In this document: positions 38,546 through 50,500 of the stretch, in pieces | Position numbering within the stretch: the first letter of the stretch is position 1 | Layout of the letters: each line of letters begins with the position of its first letter | Assembly (NCBI GenBank): GCA_003508835.1 | Contig: PUFA01000003.1 | Coordinates: forward strand, 10,331,501 to 10,395,500 | DNA length: 64,000 bases | Source: Eonycteris spelaea | Taxonomy: Eukaryota; Chordata; Mammalia; Chiroptera; Pteropodidae | Direction of reading: 5' to 3' | Translations under genes and position numbers: made by a program | The notes under the pieces: generated by a model | Seen by the model: the letters and a program-made list of their open reading frames with translations, nothing else | The model's database searches: none | What the model was told of the DNA's origin: nothing

Positions 38546-38830
38546 CGAGCACCGGGGATCCTGTGCCTGAATCGGAGGCAGGACCGGAACCAGAGGCAGA
38601 GGTGGGGCAGGTGGCCAATGAGACCAGCCAGGAAGTGGCTTCTGCCCGTGTAGGGCCAGACATCGAAGTGGAGCAGGAGCCGGAAGAGCGATCCTCCCTC
38701 AGTGAGAAAGAGAGACGGAACGAGGAGGTGAATGAGAGGGACAACTGCTCTGCCTCTAGCATCTCGTCTTCCAGCAGCACATTAGAGAGGGAGGAGAAGG
38801 AGGACAAGCTCTCCAGGGACAGGGGAACTG
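38546..38830 (+). CDS. FHOD3: FHOD3 internal exon D (acidic, Ser-rich linker)
   Basis: This 285-bp exon follows the acceptor TTTCCACCAG and ends at ACTG|GTAATA. It takes one base from the previous exon (G+CG, Ala) and passes one base on (G+GT, Gly). The protein reads STGDPVPESEAGPEPEAE, then a stretch ending LSEKERRNEEVNERD, then NCSASSISSSSSTLE and REEKEDKLSRDRGTG. It is an acidic Glu/Pro linker followed by a polyserine tract and a second charged patch, between the coiled coil and FH1 of FHOD3. The Ser-rich part is a likely phosphorylation target, an inference from composition. Compared with the human protein as I remember it, about four residues are missing in the Glu-rich part, an in-frame difference. 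No frameshift is seen in this exon. The donor is followed at once by a T tract (38839-38858). Confidence 0.95.
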
Positions 38831-40729
38831 GTAATAAAGCCCTTTTTTTTTTTTTTTTAATAAACATATTCCAAGGAACCCCAGGGCGGGGGACCTGGTT
38901 TGCCAGCCTCTGAGTTGACCTGCTGGCTCAGCTCACTCACCAGGCTGTATCACCCAGTGTCCGGAGATGAGGAATGTGGCTACACTGTCAGCCAGCCCAC
39001 AGCTTCCTGCCCCATGGAGAGAGGAGCCCCACACCCTCTGCCCCACTGTTGCACCATCATGTCCACAGGTGGGAAAAGGGCCAATAATGAGGGCACCAGA
39101 GTAGGCCCTGAAAGAGAAATTCCTCATTTCCTTCTAAGTGTTCATAGTAAGTGTAGCTTTTTTTCTGATTTAAATTCAGAGACATGTGAGGTTGTTATCT
39201 AGTCACTCGAGTTTTTTCAGTGAAGGGTGTTAAACCATTATGACTGATCGTTTCAGGCTAGAGTAAATTTGTTAAAAAGAATCAAATGAGTACTTACCAA
39301 AAAGTGCTAGTTCACAGTGTGCTGACGTCAGTTGATGTGCTCTATTGGACTAGACATAATTTAAGTAATTTTCTACAATATACTCAGGACCACTCTTTTC
39401 TTTGGTATAAAGTATATACTCTTCCTTATGCAACTATGTCTTTTTGGTATTATATCTGGTATTCATTCAGTTCATCTGTGTAATGGTGACTTTATAATTA
39501 GGGAACAAATGGAATGTTAGTTCTCAATAAGGACTTGGGGAGAGAGTCACAGAGGGTTATAGGAATTGTAAATAACTGATATAATCATTTGAACTATGTT
39601 TCATATGCGACACTATGGAGTTGGTTTTCCTACCCATAAATTGTGTGCTGTCAGGGTATCAGGGAGCCACCTCTCTTGAGTAACCATCCTCACCAGATTC
39701 AGAGTGACAAACACTCAAGGAGCCTACATCTTGGGTTCAAAGTGCAGCGTGAAGGCTCTACAAGGGCCTGCCAACCAGTAGCATGAGCCATGCATGGCTA
39801 GTTTGTTCACAGACTAAGAATACATTGTCTCTGAAGCATGGATGAGTGAATGAAAATTGAATGAATGAATGTAGCCATAACGTCTCACATAAGAACTGTC
39901 TATTAATGACTTAGTCTAAAATAGTTACTATTTCAGTTATAATATATTATTAGATTTTATTGTCTATATTGCTAGTCATTCTGATGCAGTAGACAAAGAA
40001 GACTAAAGACTTTTATCTTAGGAATTATTACATTGAAAATCTTGCATCTGGTTGAAATGTGTGCTAAGAGGTATTTCATATATTGATACTGACTTAATTT
40101 CTTTCAAAGTCAGATTACAGTTAGTCTCCCCAATTCTCCTATTATTATTCACATTTAATGTAATTATAGTCATAGCATAGGGTGAGGTTAAGTCTTCTTG
40201 ATCAGTTTGGCCTTAAAATATTTATTATGAATAGCTTCAAGAATTACTCATCATCTAGGTTTAATGGGCCTAAAACATATCAAGAATTTGGCTTAGTAAA
40301 AATAATCCAGGAAACAGAACTTTTTTGGATTGCCCAAGTCTTCCAAATAAGGCCAACTTTTCCAAAAATGGAGGCTCTGCTCCCAGGGAAGAACCACTGA
40401 CTTTCTACCAAACACTGGTGGTGTTCCAGTGTATAGACTTGGGAATGAGGGCTTTGCAGTGATTTTTCTGCTTCAGCCCGGTGCTGTTAAGAGGTGATCA
40501 TGTGTATTTCTTGTAACTTATTGGTCCCTAAAAATTCCCGCTGCTCACAGACACCATCAGCAGCTGTGGAATCAGGGCAGCTCTTTAAGCATAGCTCTTG
40601 CTTTTCAGAATGTTCCAACTAAATCATAAAGGCGATCAAAATGATCTGCAATCTGATTTCTAATGATTGTATCTACTACTTGAAAATGAGCTTGTAGGGC
40701 TTGAAAGAGATCCAACTCATTCCGGTTGT

Positions 40730-40955
40730 TTTCTTTTTCTTTATGTGTTCTGCTACGTGGCATGAGTGTGAGAGGCTTTACTGGGCATGCCTCACACTTC
40801 GTTGTACTTACTGGTATAACTGTCTTTTGTCTCCACTTGAATGTAACCTTTGTGAGGATGGAATATCTGCCTTGTTCTCTGTGAGCCCTCACTCCATAGC
40901 TAGGTACCCAGAACATAGGAGGGGCTTGGAAACTATTAATGAATCAATGAATGAA
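40730..40955 (+). mobile_element. L2 3' end
   Basis: CCACTTGAATGTAACCTTTG, TGAGGATGGAATATCTGCCT, and a GAATCAATGAATGAAGAG tail are typical of the L2 terminus. Confidence 0.82.
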
Positions 40956-41287
40956 GAGGTGTCTGGCTAAGGTGAAGAAGCTCCATTGTTCATAGGTTCT
41001 CTCTCTCTCTCAACTAAAATATCAATACCCTGGGCATAAAAAATCAATCGAAGAGGACTCTGAAAGGTGAAAGAAGAGGGCAGACTTCCTAGGGACATTC
41101 AGATTTAATGACATGATGGTGAAGCTCCAAATAAAGTCTACTCCCAAAGTTTGGGAAAGGATTGCCTAACAGAAAGAAAATCTTTTTGGCTATTAATTCA
41201 TGCCTTGCCCTAGACAAGCACTGATGGAAAATCTGTCACTGTCCTACCCCTGCCATCCCACCCAATGGCTTCCAAATAACCAGATTT

Positions 41288-42240
41288 GTCAACTATGAAT
41301 TCTATATCCAGCAAAAGTAACTTTTAAGAATGAAGAGAAAAATAAAAACAGTTAAAGAATAACTAAGAGAATTTGTTACTAGCAGATCTACTCTTAAAGA
41401 ATGTATTAAAGTTCTCTGAACAGAAAGAAAATAAAGACAGAAGACTCCGAACAACAGAATTGGTAAAAATAGGGCAAATTAAAAAGACTATCTTTTTTCC
41501 TCATGAATTTCTTAAATTATTAGCACATGCATCCCCACTTTTTGAAGTTAATTGTCATAAGTATTTCCTATGCGTATATTATGTTCAATATTGAATATAA
41601 TATACGCATAGAAATACTTATGACAAAGTGGGATGGTAAAGGGATCTAAATTGAAGTAAGTTTTCTATACTTCAAAGGAATAAAGCATCAATACCAGTAG
41701 ACTAATGAGTGTGTGTATCTTATATATCTAGAATAACTGAACTGCTGGGAAATTGCATGAAGCAATGCACTCCAAACACTATAAATCACATTGAAATTTT
41801 AAAAAATGTTCAAGTAACCCACCAAGACCAAGAAAGGAGAAACAGGAACTAAAACAAAGGGAACAAACAAAACAAACAAAATGGCAGACTCAAGCCCTAA
41901 CAATTAATAATTACTTTAAAAGACTGAGATCTGCAGAGTGGAAAACCCCAACCCAACAATATGCCATCTATATAAAACTCATTTCAAATATAATTGTGTG
42001 GGAAGATAAAAATTTTAAAGTTGGGGAAAAGTATAACATGCCAACATTAATAAAGAAAAGCAGGAGTAACTCTATTAATGTCAGATAAAGTAGACTTCAG
42101 AGCAAAGGAAATTACTAGGGATGTAGAAGCACACTACATAATAATAAAGAAAACCTAAGCAAATGAAGAAAATAAGCAAGAAAACCAGCATTTAAAATGT
42201 TACCTGATTATATTCTTTTCCCTGTTGCCAAGATAAGAAA
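41288..42240 (+). mobile_element. Old L1 fragment (upstream region), sense
   Basis: GAATTCTATATCCAGCAAAA, AGAATGAAGAGAAAAATAAA, then a GTCAGATAAAGTAGACTTCA block recall the 5' region of old L1M/HAL1 elements. The 3' end and poly-A are missing. The block is bracketed by a 17-bp direct repeat. Confidence 0.7.
41552..41626. repeat. Near-perfect palindrome, 36-37 bp arms
   Basis: The left arm 41552-41588 and right arm 41591-41626 are reverse complements except for one extra C and one G/A difference, with only TA between them. The core includes ATGCGTATATTAT on the left and ATAATATACGCAT on the right. An outer pair, CCCACTTT (from 41534) and AAAGTGGG (to 41631), extends the symmetry after a bulge. 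Confidence 0.95.
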
Positions 42241-42844
42241 TTGCCAACAATTTCCAATAAATGGAGAAAAAGTGAAGCAATCTGGTGAGAGACTCGGCCC
42301 TTTATCTGCTGCAGCCTCCTGGCGTCAAAAAAGCCTCTCTATTTACAGGACTGTCTGACTAGTTGTAGAGACTCCAAATAACCAGATTTTTCCATCATGT
42401 GCTCCTGTCTCTTTGGTGGTGGTTATCTCCTAAGTGTGTTTTGTTTGTGAAAGCTGCAGGAGGCTCATGAGCTCACCGTTCTCTTGTTGGTCCCTTGGTG
42501 AGGTTAGGCCACTTGCTGGAGCAAAGCACAGAGGACAAATCTATACTGTAAAGAACAACAACAAAAAAAACCTTTGTACTTCTCCAGTAGCTGCCTCCTT
42601 TAAAATCAGGGCAGGGCCAAGTGGGAGAGACCAGCATGTCCCCCCAGCATGTTTAATCAGGTCATTCTCCTTTGGTGAAATGAAAGCTCCTGATTCTCAT
42701 GTCCATGGCCTCGGTCTCCTGCCATCTCCCAACACAAATGTCCATGGAGGCCCCAGATGTCTGACAGAGCTCACTCTCAGAAATGCCAACGCACAGCCCT
42801 GCTGGCCCTTAGGAAGTAAACCTGTAGGAGTAACATCCTGACCA

Positions 42845-44700
42845 TTCATCATTCATTCATTCATCCCAGATGCTGGGAATACAACTGTGAACAAAGCATA
42901 CCCAAATCCCTGCTCTTGCAGAGTTTATATGCAAAGAAGAAGATGTTTTAGATGTAGTTAAAATTGATCCAGAGATTGGGCAAAGGTGGCAATAAAATAC
43001 ACAAGGAAAACATGTGGAAAGTTAGACAGTAAGTGCTCTTAGCAAAAAATAACGCAGGAAAGGATGATAAACAGTCCTGGGGAGAGGGATGGTTGCACAA
43101 TTTTAAATATGGTAGTCAGGGATGACTTCACTGAGAAGATACTATTTGACAAAGGCCTAGAGGTTGAGAAGCAAATTATGTGATTAATTGCGTGTAGTTT
43201 GTTCTAGAAGGGGAAAGTCCCTGAGGTTAGATCACCCCTGGTGAGTTCTAGGAATGTTAAGGAGCTACTGTAGCTAAAGAGATTCATGTATGTACGTGTG
43301 TCTGGAAGTGACGGCAGTAGGAGATGAAAGGAAATTAGGGTGCGTTCATACGAGGCTTGTGAACATTGAAAGGTCATTGGCTCTTTGTCTCAGTGAAATG
43401 TAGCATTAGAAGACTCTGAGCAAAAAGATATGATCAGACATTTTAACACATTGTGTGGCCGTTGTATTAAGACCGGACTATAGAGGTGCCAGAGTGGAAG
43501 CTGAGACCAGTGAGGGGACACCCTTGCCATGCTGTAGGCAACGGTTGTGGCAGGAGAGTGATGGGAAAAGTGGTTGCATTCTGGCTGTAACATGGCTTTA
43601 GCTACCAGGACATCCTGCTATGTTGGATATGTGGGCTGAAAGGAGAGGTCAAGGTGACTCTGAGGTTTTTGGAATTGGCAGAAGGATGGATGAAGTTGCC
43701 ATTTCTGAGACAGGAAACAGTTGCAGGAGAAGTAGGTTGGGTGAGGGGAGTGGAAGCGAGGGCAGAAGGTAATATTTAAAGCCCTGAAACGGATGAGATG
43801 GTGACTAAGAGAGTGAACGTAGATGGAGAGAAGAGGTCCAAGGACATTTAAAGGTTAAGATAAAGAGGAAACACATAGGAGCCTGAGAAGGAACAGCCAG
43901 AAAGAAGGAAGCAGACAAGGTGAGAGCAATGTCCAAGCAAAAGATCTAAGTAAAAGAAGAGGGAGTGATCAGCTGAGGCCAGTGCAACAGGCAAGTCATC
44001 CATCACCTGGAAAGAAGTAGCTTTGAAAGTAGGGAACAAAACCTTCATGAGACTGGGTTCAACAGCAAATAGAGAGGGAAACTGGAGATAGTAAGCAAAA
44101 CAACTCTTATAATTAGCTTTACTTTAAAAGAAAGGGGGAAAGTTGGATTAGAGCTGGAAGGGTAAGTGCAGTTCACTGAGGTTTGTTTGTTTTTATTTGT
44201 TTTTGTTTTAAGATGGGAGAAATTAACCATGTTCAAGTGCCAGTAGGAAGGGTTAGTGGGAGGAGCATGGGAGATACAAGACAAGGAATTGTGGGAGTGC
44301 TTTCTAAACACACCGTGGAGCGGTTGACCCCTGATAAGAGAAGAACAATTTATCAGTAACACAGGAGGAAGGCAGTGGTTGGAGCTTGTGTGCAGATGAG
44401 TGGATGGAGGTGGAATGAAGATCCTGGAAGATATCCTCTGACTTTGTCTATTAAGTTGTTGAACTAGGAAGCAAGCCCATGCTGTGTGCGGATAAGATAG
44501 GTAGGGAGTTTAAAGAAGAAGGAGAGGAGTGAAAAGTCACCTGGCGAGGTCATGAATGAGACTGCCAGGCAGCTTTAAGGGTTCCCTGAATACTAGTGAC
44601 CATGAACTTAAAGTGCAACCAATGGCATAGTTTGTGTTTCTCCAGACGCTTGAGCTGCTCTGGGACAGACATGGAGTAGGGAAGAAACAGAACTCTACAG
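42845..44700 (-). mobile_element. Long L2 LINE, antisense
   Basis: The + strand is the reverse complement of L2: ATGCTGGGAATACAACTGTG, CACTGAGAAGATACTATTTG, a GGTGACTCTGAGGTTTTTGG block, GAAGAGGTCCAAGGACATTT, and GACCATGAACTTAAAGTGCA further on. It is about 1.8 kb long, diverged and broken. The part beyond 44060 is less certain. Confidence 0.68.
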
Positions 44701-45096
44701 CTTTTCTAACACCTTCCGTGGGCGAGGGAACATCTTCCTTGCCTCCCTGTGTCTAGTTAAGACGGAAGTCCCTTATTTACCTGTGGCTGGATGGGTCCCA
44801 ACCAGTTGTCATGGGTGGGAAGGAAAGGTGAGGAAAATGTCTCCCATGAGCCTAGACAGGAGCCATGAGCAGTGTCACACCTACAAGAGTCTTGGGTCCT
44901 AGAGTGGGCCATTGGGACTTTGATGCAGCATCTCTTCCTGGTCAAGAGCATCTTGTCAGCCATGACCACCTTCCTCTTCAATTGCTTTATTTCATTCAGT
45001 GTTTTCTCTGAAGTGGCCCTGTGTGGAAAGCCCACTGGTTTTTTCATAGTATTGAGGACCCTGCTACTTTCTCATTTTTCTTCTGTGTACTTTCAG

Positions 45097-45974
45097 GTCT
45101 GTGGTCCGCAGGTGTTCAGGATGCTGGTATAAATGAACAGTGTGGCGACATCCTCACCAACAAACGGTTCATGCTGGACATGCTGTATGCCCATAACAGA
45201 AAGCCCACGGATGATGAGGAGAAGGGGGAGGGCGAGCCTGCCGGGACTGAGCAGGGGGCGGAGGCGGTGGCCAGCTTGGCCAGCAGGCTATCCACCCTGC
45301 AGGCCAGCTCTCTGGCCCAGGATGAGAGTGTCAGGAGGGTAGATGTCGGCTGCCTGGACAATCGGGGCAGCGTGAAGGCCTTTGCTGAGAAATTCAACAG
45401 CGGGGACCTAGGGAGACGGTCCGTCTCACCCGATGCTGAGTCCAACGACAAAGTCCTAGAGAAACCATCCGCGCAGCCCAAGACGGAATCTGACTACATC
45501 TGGGACCAGCTCATGGCCAATCCGAGGGAGCTCAGAATCCAAGACATGGATTTCACGACCTGGGGGAGGAGGATGACATCGACGTCCTGGACGTGGACCT
45601 GGTCATGGGGAGACACCGGGGCCACCTCCCCCGCCCCCGCCCACCTTTCTGGGTTTGCCACCCCCACCCCTCCGCCCCTGTTGGACAGCGTGCCTCCCCC
45701 TCCAGTCCCAGGTAATTTATTGGCTCCTCCTCCAGTATTCAACGCTCCTCAGGGCTTAGGGTGGCCCCAAGTACCCCGGGGTCAGCCAGCATTCACAAAG
45801 AAAAAGAAGACCATCCGTCTGTTCTGGAATGAAGTGCGGCCTTTTGAGTGGCCCTGTAAAAACAACCGCCGCCGCAGAGAATTCCTGTGGTCAAAACTGG
45901 AACCGATTAAGGTGGACACTTCCAGGCTGGAGCACCTGTTCGAGTCCAAATCTAAGGAACTGTCCGTCTCCAAG
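45097..45974 (+). CDS. FHOD3: FHOD3 internal exon E (linker, FH1 and start of FH2)
   Basis: This large exon of 878 bp follows TACTTTCAG and ends at TCCAAG|GTACTG. It enters with two bases (making Gly) and ends on a codon boundary. It reads LWSAGVQDAGINEQCGDI, then NKRFMLDMLYAHNRK, VGCLDNRGSVKAFAEKFNSG and YIWDQLMANPRELRIQDMDF. Next come the proline runs of FH1, then KKKKTIRLFWNEVRPFEW and LWSKLEPIKVDTSRLEHLF at the FH2 start. FH1 binds profilin-actin and feeds monomers to FH2; the Trp in LFWNEV belongs to the lasso that holds the FH2 dimer together. Between about 45557 and 45670 the printed frame is shifted, turning the expected acidic DLGEEDDIDVLDVDL and polyproline segment into a Trp/Thr-rich string. 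Three separate one-base losses explain this and together restore frame, so no stop appears. Without correction the first proline run of FH1 would be lost. Confidence 0.96.
45557..45670 (+). other. FHOD3: Shifted-frame block in FHOD3 exon E from three 1-base losses
   Basis: Three places lack one base relative to the frame expected for FHOD3: after ACG at 45557 (GG printed as G), at 45601-45602 (GGG printed as GG) and at 45667-45670 (CCCCC printed as CCCC). Adding the three bases gives the acidic DDIDVLDVDL stretch and two runs of seven prolines, split by TFLGL, as in human FHOD3. The losses sum to three bases, so the exon stays open and the downstream FH2 codons are in the right frame. Confidence 0.8.
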
Positions 45975-47416
45975 GTACTGCTAGCACCCAGCATGCTTCT
46001 TGATTTGCACAGTTACTTTCTGCTGTTAAGCAGAACTGAGAGATTTGTTGTATATAGAATTCCTGTTGTGATGCTTTTGCCATTTGGTTAAAAGGAGGCG
46101 GGGCAGTTAGTATAAAAATCTGACCTTTCACATACTCCTCTTTATGCCATGTGCTAGGTGTAGCTAAATGGGTAAGGTACCTTAATAGCTAATGTGGACA
46201 GCATCTACCCTTTACTAACACCATTAGGCAAAGTAGCTTTCAAAGACCCAAGTAACCTGGAAAAAACAAAAAGTTTAACCCAAGAACATTCGCATAGCCC
46301 AACAGCAGATGGTGCTGCTAGAGGAAAGTAGACTTGCTTATTTATCAAACACATGGACTCTATCCAGGGATGCACTTAATTACTCTTACCTTCATTAATC
46401 ATAGTTGATAGTAGTTTGACTATAGCTGTAACCACACAATGCTTTTGCAAAGGTAATAATCCAAATGACATTTCTTTGGATAAATCCTGGCTGAATCAAC
46501 CTGTTGCAACTATCTAGATGTTTCCAAATAAGCATAGAGTTAGCATCTTATAAGTGTTATACATCTGGCTAGATTCCTTATTTCCTGTGTTTGAGAATTC
46601 TGTACGCATTATTGCTGTGATATTTGTAACAGGGGTGGAAGTCACTGTACATGAAGTAATTGGGTATCAAAGAGAAGTCATGGTTAATGAACACTGATAA
46701 AGAGGCTGCAGTGTACTGAATCACAGATTTTATTTCTAATGATTTGCCACATTAATAGAGTTTCTTTATACATCTTAAAGACACATTTAAGAAAAAAACT
46801 CTTGTGATTCTCAGCACATTACAGTTTTAAAAACAGGTTTAAGACTATTCTCAGGAACTAGAGTATGGGAAACACTTTGTGAAATGTAATTTAGGATGAA
46901 CATTCAAGAACGTGTTTTCGTGAATTAATTTTAGCTTCACCTGTTGCTTTGTTTATCATCATTTTGGGTGAGTATACAGTTGCCTGAGTCAGGTGCCCTG
47001 ACCTGCCAGTAGGGACCGATTCTGAATCAAAAAGCATGTGCAGTATCCTCAGGACAAGAATGCCCTTCATACAAGGAGCTGAGTGACAGAGTTATTGGCT
47101 GTCACCCCTGTGAGTTGCTGACAGGCCAGGTAGGGGAGCTGCAATCAGCAACTTCCTGTTAGAACTCATGTCGGGGTCTGGAACTGTATCTGCTGCTCTT
47201 CCTGAGTGGGCCTTTACCCTGGTGTTGATTTCTGCCCAGTCTCAGCAAGGATGTGCATCTAAACTGTCTTCAACCTCAGGAATCCCTCTAAGTCAGAATT
47301 AAAGCTTTTTCCTGTCTACCAATCCAAACCACTAGGATCCAATACAGACAATTATGCCAAATCAGTTTTCTCCTTCAACTGAAAGTAGAAACCTTTTTGT
47401 CCTCTCTAGAAAATGA

Positions 47417-47516
47417 CACCCAGGAAGGCGATGCTGAGCACCCACTCTCTGTCTCTGTGTCTTTGTGTCACTTAGAAAAGTGATGCTGGGCACCAATTCT
47501 CCGTGTCTCTGTGTCC
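47417..47516. repeat. Two-copy imperfect tandem duplication (about 52 bp unit)
   Basis: Copy 1 (47417-47468) and copy 2 (from 47469) share CAC..AG.AA.G.GATGCTG.GCACC followed by CTCTGTGT-rich sequence. No known element was recognised around it. Confidence 0.75.
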
Positions 47517-50500
47517 TAACTTTCTGAGGACATGTGCTACTGAGCCACTCATGTGTCTTGCTCAGTTCTTAAAGTCAAGCCTGGCATTTGGGAGAAGACT
47601 GGCCCTGCTGAGTTCAAATAGCAGTCTCTAGTGCAGGGGGTTACTGAGCACTTACCCTCACTCGCTCCACACTCAACGCACTGATCAAGTTGGCGGGTCT
47701 TCTTCCTTCTTTCCCCTTGGGCCCATCTGACTGGCTGTGCCCTCTAGGCCTCCCCTGGTTGCTAATCATCATTGGAGGTTGCTGAGGAGAGGCTGGCCCT
47801 TGACTCCAGGTAAGAGAAATAAAAGGGAGTAACAGTTTGGCATAAAGGCACTTTTGACTTTAATTTTACAAAGGAAATGGCAAGATTAAAGTTTCCTTGG
47901 GAAGACCCAAAATAGACGGTTTGCCTACCTCCTGCCTTCCTTTGTCCCCTTGTAATTGGTGATAAGAGTCTGGTTGGTGTCCTCTTAGTCGTCCAAAGTT
48001 CCATTCTTGCTTTAAGTAGGTGGTGGCCTCTTAAAACACTTTAATGCCTATCTAAAGGATAAATGTTTGCCTAGTTTTTATAAAGTGAGAGCATAAGAGG
48101 AGAGTAATATAAATTTTACCAAACTGACTCTAGAATGTTCCACATCGGGACCCAGGAGCCCATACCTTTGTTTTGGAGGCTAGGAAACGTGAACAGGAGC
48201 TAATTTACAAATGTTACAAAAAGTGAGAATGCAAATTAGGGTTAAAACACAACACACTGGAGAGTCGAAACCCTTCTATGCCCGTTACCACTACAAATAT
48301 AACCAATTGTACTTCTGTTTCTAATCCCTGACTGTGATTTTCATAAAACACAGCTGTAAACAGCCACTTCCGAATTATGGCTCATGAGAAGTTTTTCATT
48401 AGACACAAAAGAACATAAAATAGATTTTATAAGACAGCACATAGCAAAGGGAATCTGTTTTAGTTTCCGTCAGAAAACTTACACGAGACCAGAATTACGG
48501 GGCGTGGTCACCCCCCAAGCGGAGATTCATGCACCAGCTCCAGGCTGGGTCACCACTTAATGGAAATGATAAGAACAGAAAGATGAGCTCTTTGGTTTCC
48601 TTTCCAAGCAGTTTCTGGAACTAGATCTACTTTTCTCTCTCTCAGCAGGAAATATATATATATAGCTTTTTAGTGAGATGGCTTTAATTATGTTTTGTGG
48701 AGAAAGACACAAATCCTGTGCTCAATTTCATCATGTGGTGCTTCCTCTACTGTTGGTGTAAGATGTGGTGACTCACGTAGGAAATCAAGTGGCCCCAGAG
48801 AAGGCTGCCAGGGCAGAAAGCCCTTGGGGGTGTGGAGACGTACTCTTCATGGACTTGACATCATCCCAAGGAGCCCCAGGAAGTGGCCTTCTAAACTGTG
48901 TGCCTAATTAAGGGCAGCAAAGTCCCTCCCGCAAAGGGCAGCCTTTATATCCCAAGTTACAACAGACCAAGACAAGTGTTCATGAAGAGGTCACCAGAAG
49001 AAAGAAGGGAACTTGGTTTTCCCTTTGGGGACTTGGGGATGCTGACTTAACCCTTGGATCCATTAGGTTTATCATAGAGATGGGGCTCCACAATGGATTT
49101 GGAGAAATTCGTTCAGCTTTATTTACCCTGAGGTTTCTGAATGTATCAGAAACTATCAGCTGTGACATTTTAAGAAAATTCAACAATGATGACGTTCTGG
49201 TTAGTACTAGATAGATGACATTAACATCAAAAATGTAACTGTTTTACAGTTGGCCTCTGCTATAGAAGATTCAGAGGACAAGTATGGGAAATTCATGCTT
49301 TTTCTACTAAACTTAACAATAAGGCAAGCCTATTCTGGCAAGATCCTCAGAAACTTTATTTCTAACTAAAGATGTATTAGCCTTTATTTAGACTTAGTTG
49401 GGTTTTTGTTTTGTTTTTCACCTTGATGCTTTCCCATGTATATCATCAGCTCCCTTGTTATAGGACTTAGGAAAATTCTGTAGTTGTCACATCTTTCCAA
49501 CATCTGTATCATGCTACCCTTGTCATTGTGACTTTCTCAACAGTTTTGAAAATATACTGTGGCATCACTCTTTTGGCACTTAGCAGGGATAAGGAATGAG
49601 ATACCATTTCTAGAACTTGCTGAGCCAAGTGGAGGGTCTGTGACAGTGATGGTAAAAAGCGTTTTGAGAAGTCAGTAGCCTTTCATGGAAATGCTCTCAA
49701 ACTTAGCGACATTCTCCAAGACTTGGAGTCCTCTTAATAAATCATGTCTTGAGCCAGTTTCTATTTCAGTCACAGAACCCTCTGGGGTGACAAGTTCTAT
49801 GTGTCGAATATCTACTTTTTAAAGATTGTATCCTTTATTTCTTATCAAATGACTCTTTAAAATTTTTCAAGGAATTTTGGAACATAAGCCCTGTTCATCT
49901 GTCCAGACCTCATGCCTCCACAAGCTTTGTTCATGCCCTCTCCTTACTTTTCTTATTTCATACTGTCTCCTTGCAAGGACGTTGCTGCCTTCACAGTGGT
50001 CCGTCTCTGGACCTTGGCCTACCTTATCATGATATGTCACAGGCAGAAGCCCCAGGACAATGTGGAGAGGTGGGGCAGAGTTTTCTGTTTTATTTCCAAG
50101 AACCACCCCCCTGTGATTGGGTTGTGGCGTTAGTGTGGCAGAATGTGTGGCTTCGTCTTCAGGAGCCAGCTGCACCCAACCCCAGAGCCTCCCAAGCTGC
50201 ATTACCTCTGAATCTGGGGGAACCGTTTCTCAGTACCTAACAGTTCAGCTTCTGGAAGTGAGATGAGCTTGACGTTTTGGGGGCACATCAGCCTCATTTT
50301 AACATCAAAAACTTCTTGCTTTCTTTATCTGTAGCTATGAGGCCTTTATCTTCATAAAAATGGCGGACCGGTCCTTGCTGTATTTGGAATGTGGTAGGGA
50401 GGGGACCCAGTTACTGTTTATCTATCTGAAGAAGTGTTCTCTTATTTTTACCTTTTGCTTCCTATTTTTAAATTGTTTCCTTTTCTTGAAAGAACAACTT

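Larger units (their letters stand above)
38831..45096 (+). other. FHOD3: FHOD3 intron between exons D and E
   Basis: A GT-AG intron of about 6.3 kb. It starts with a T tract (38839-38858), then has an L2 3' end (40730), a sense L1 block (41288-42240) containing a strong palindrome, and a long antisense L2 (42845-44700). The stretch 38870-40720 shows no recognisable element. Confidence 0.9.

Noticed and set aside
45975..46091. Open reading continuing past exon E for 38 codons
   Set aside because: The donor GTACTG is functional-looking and the protein join to KTAADG in exon F is exact, so this is intron read-through.
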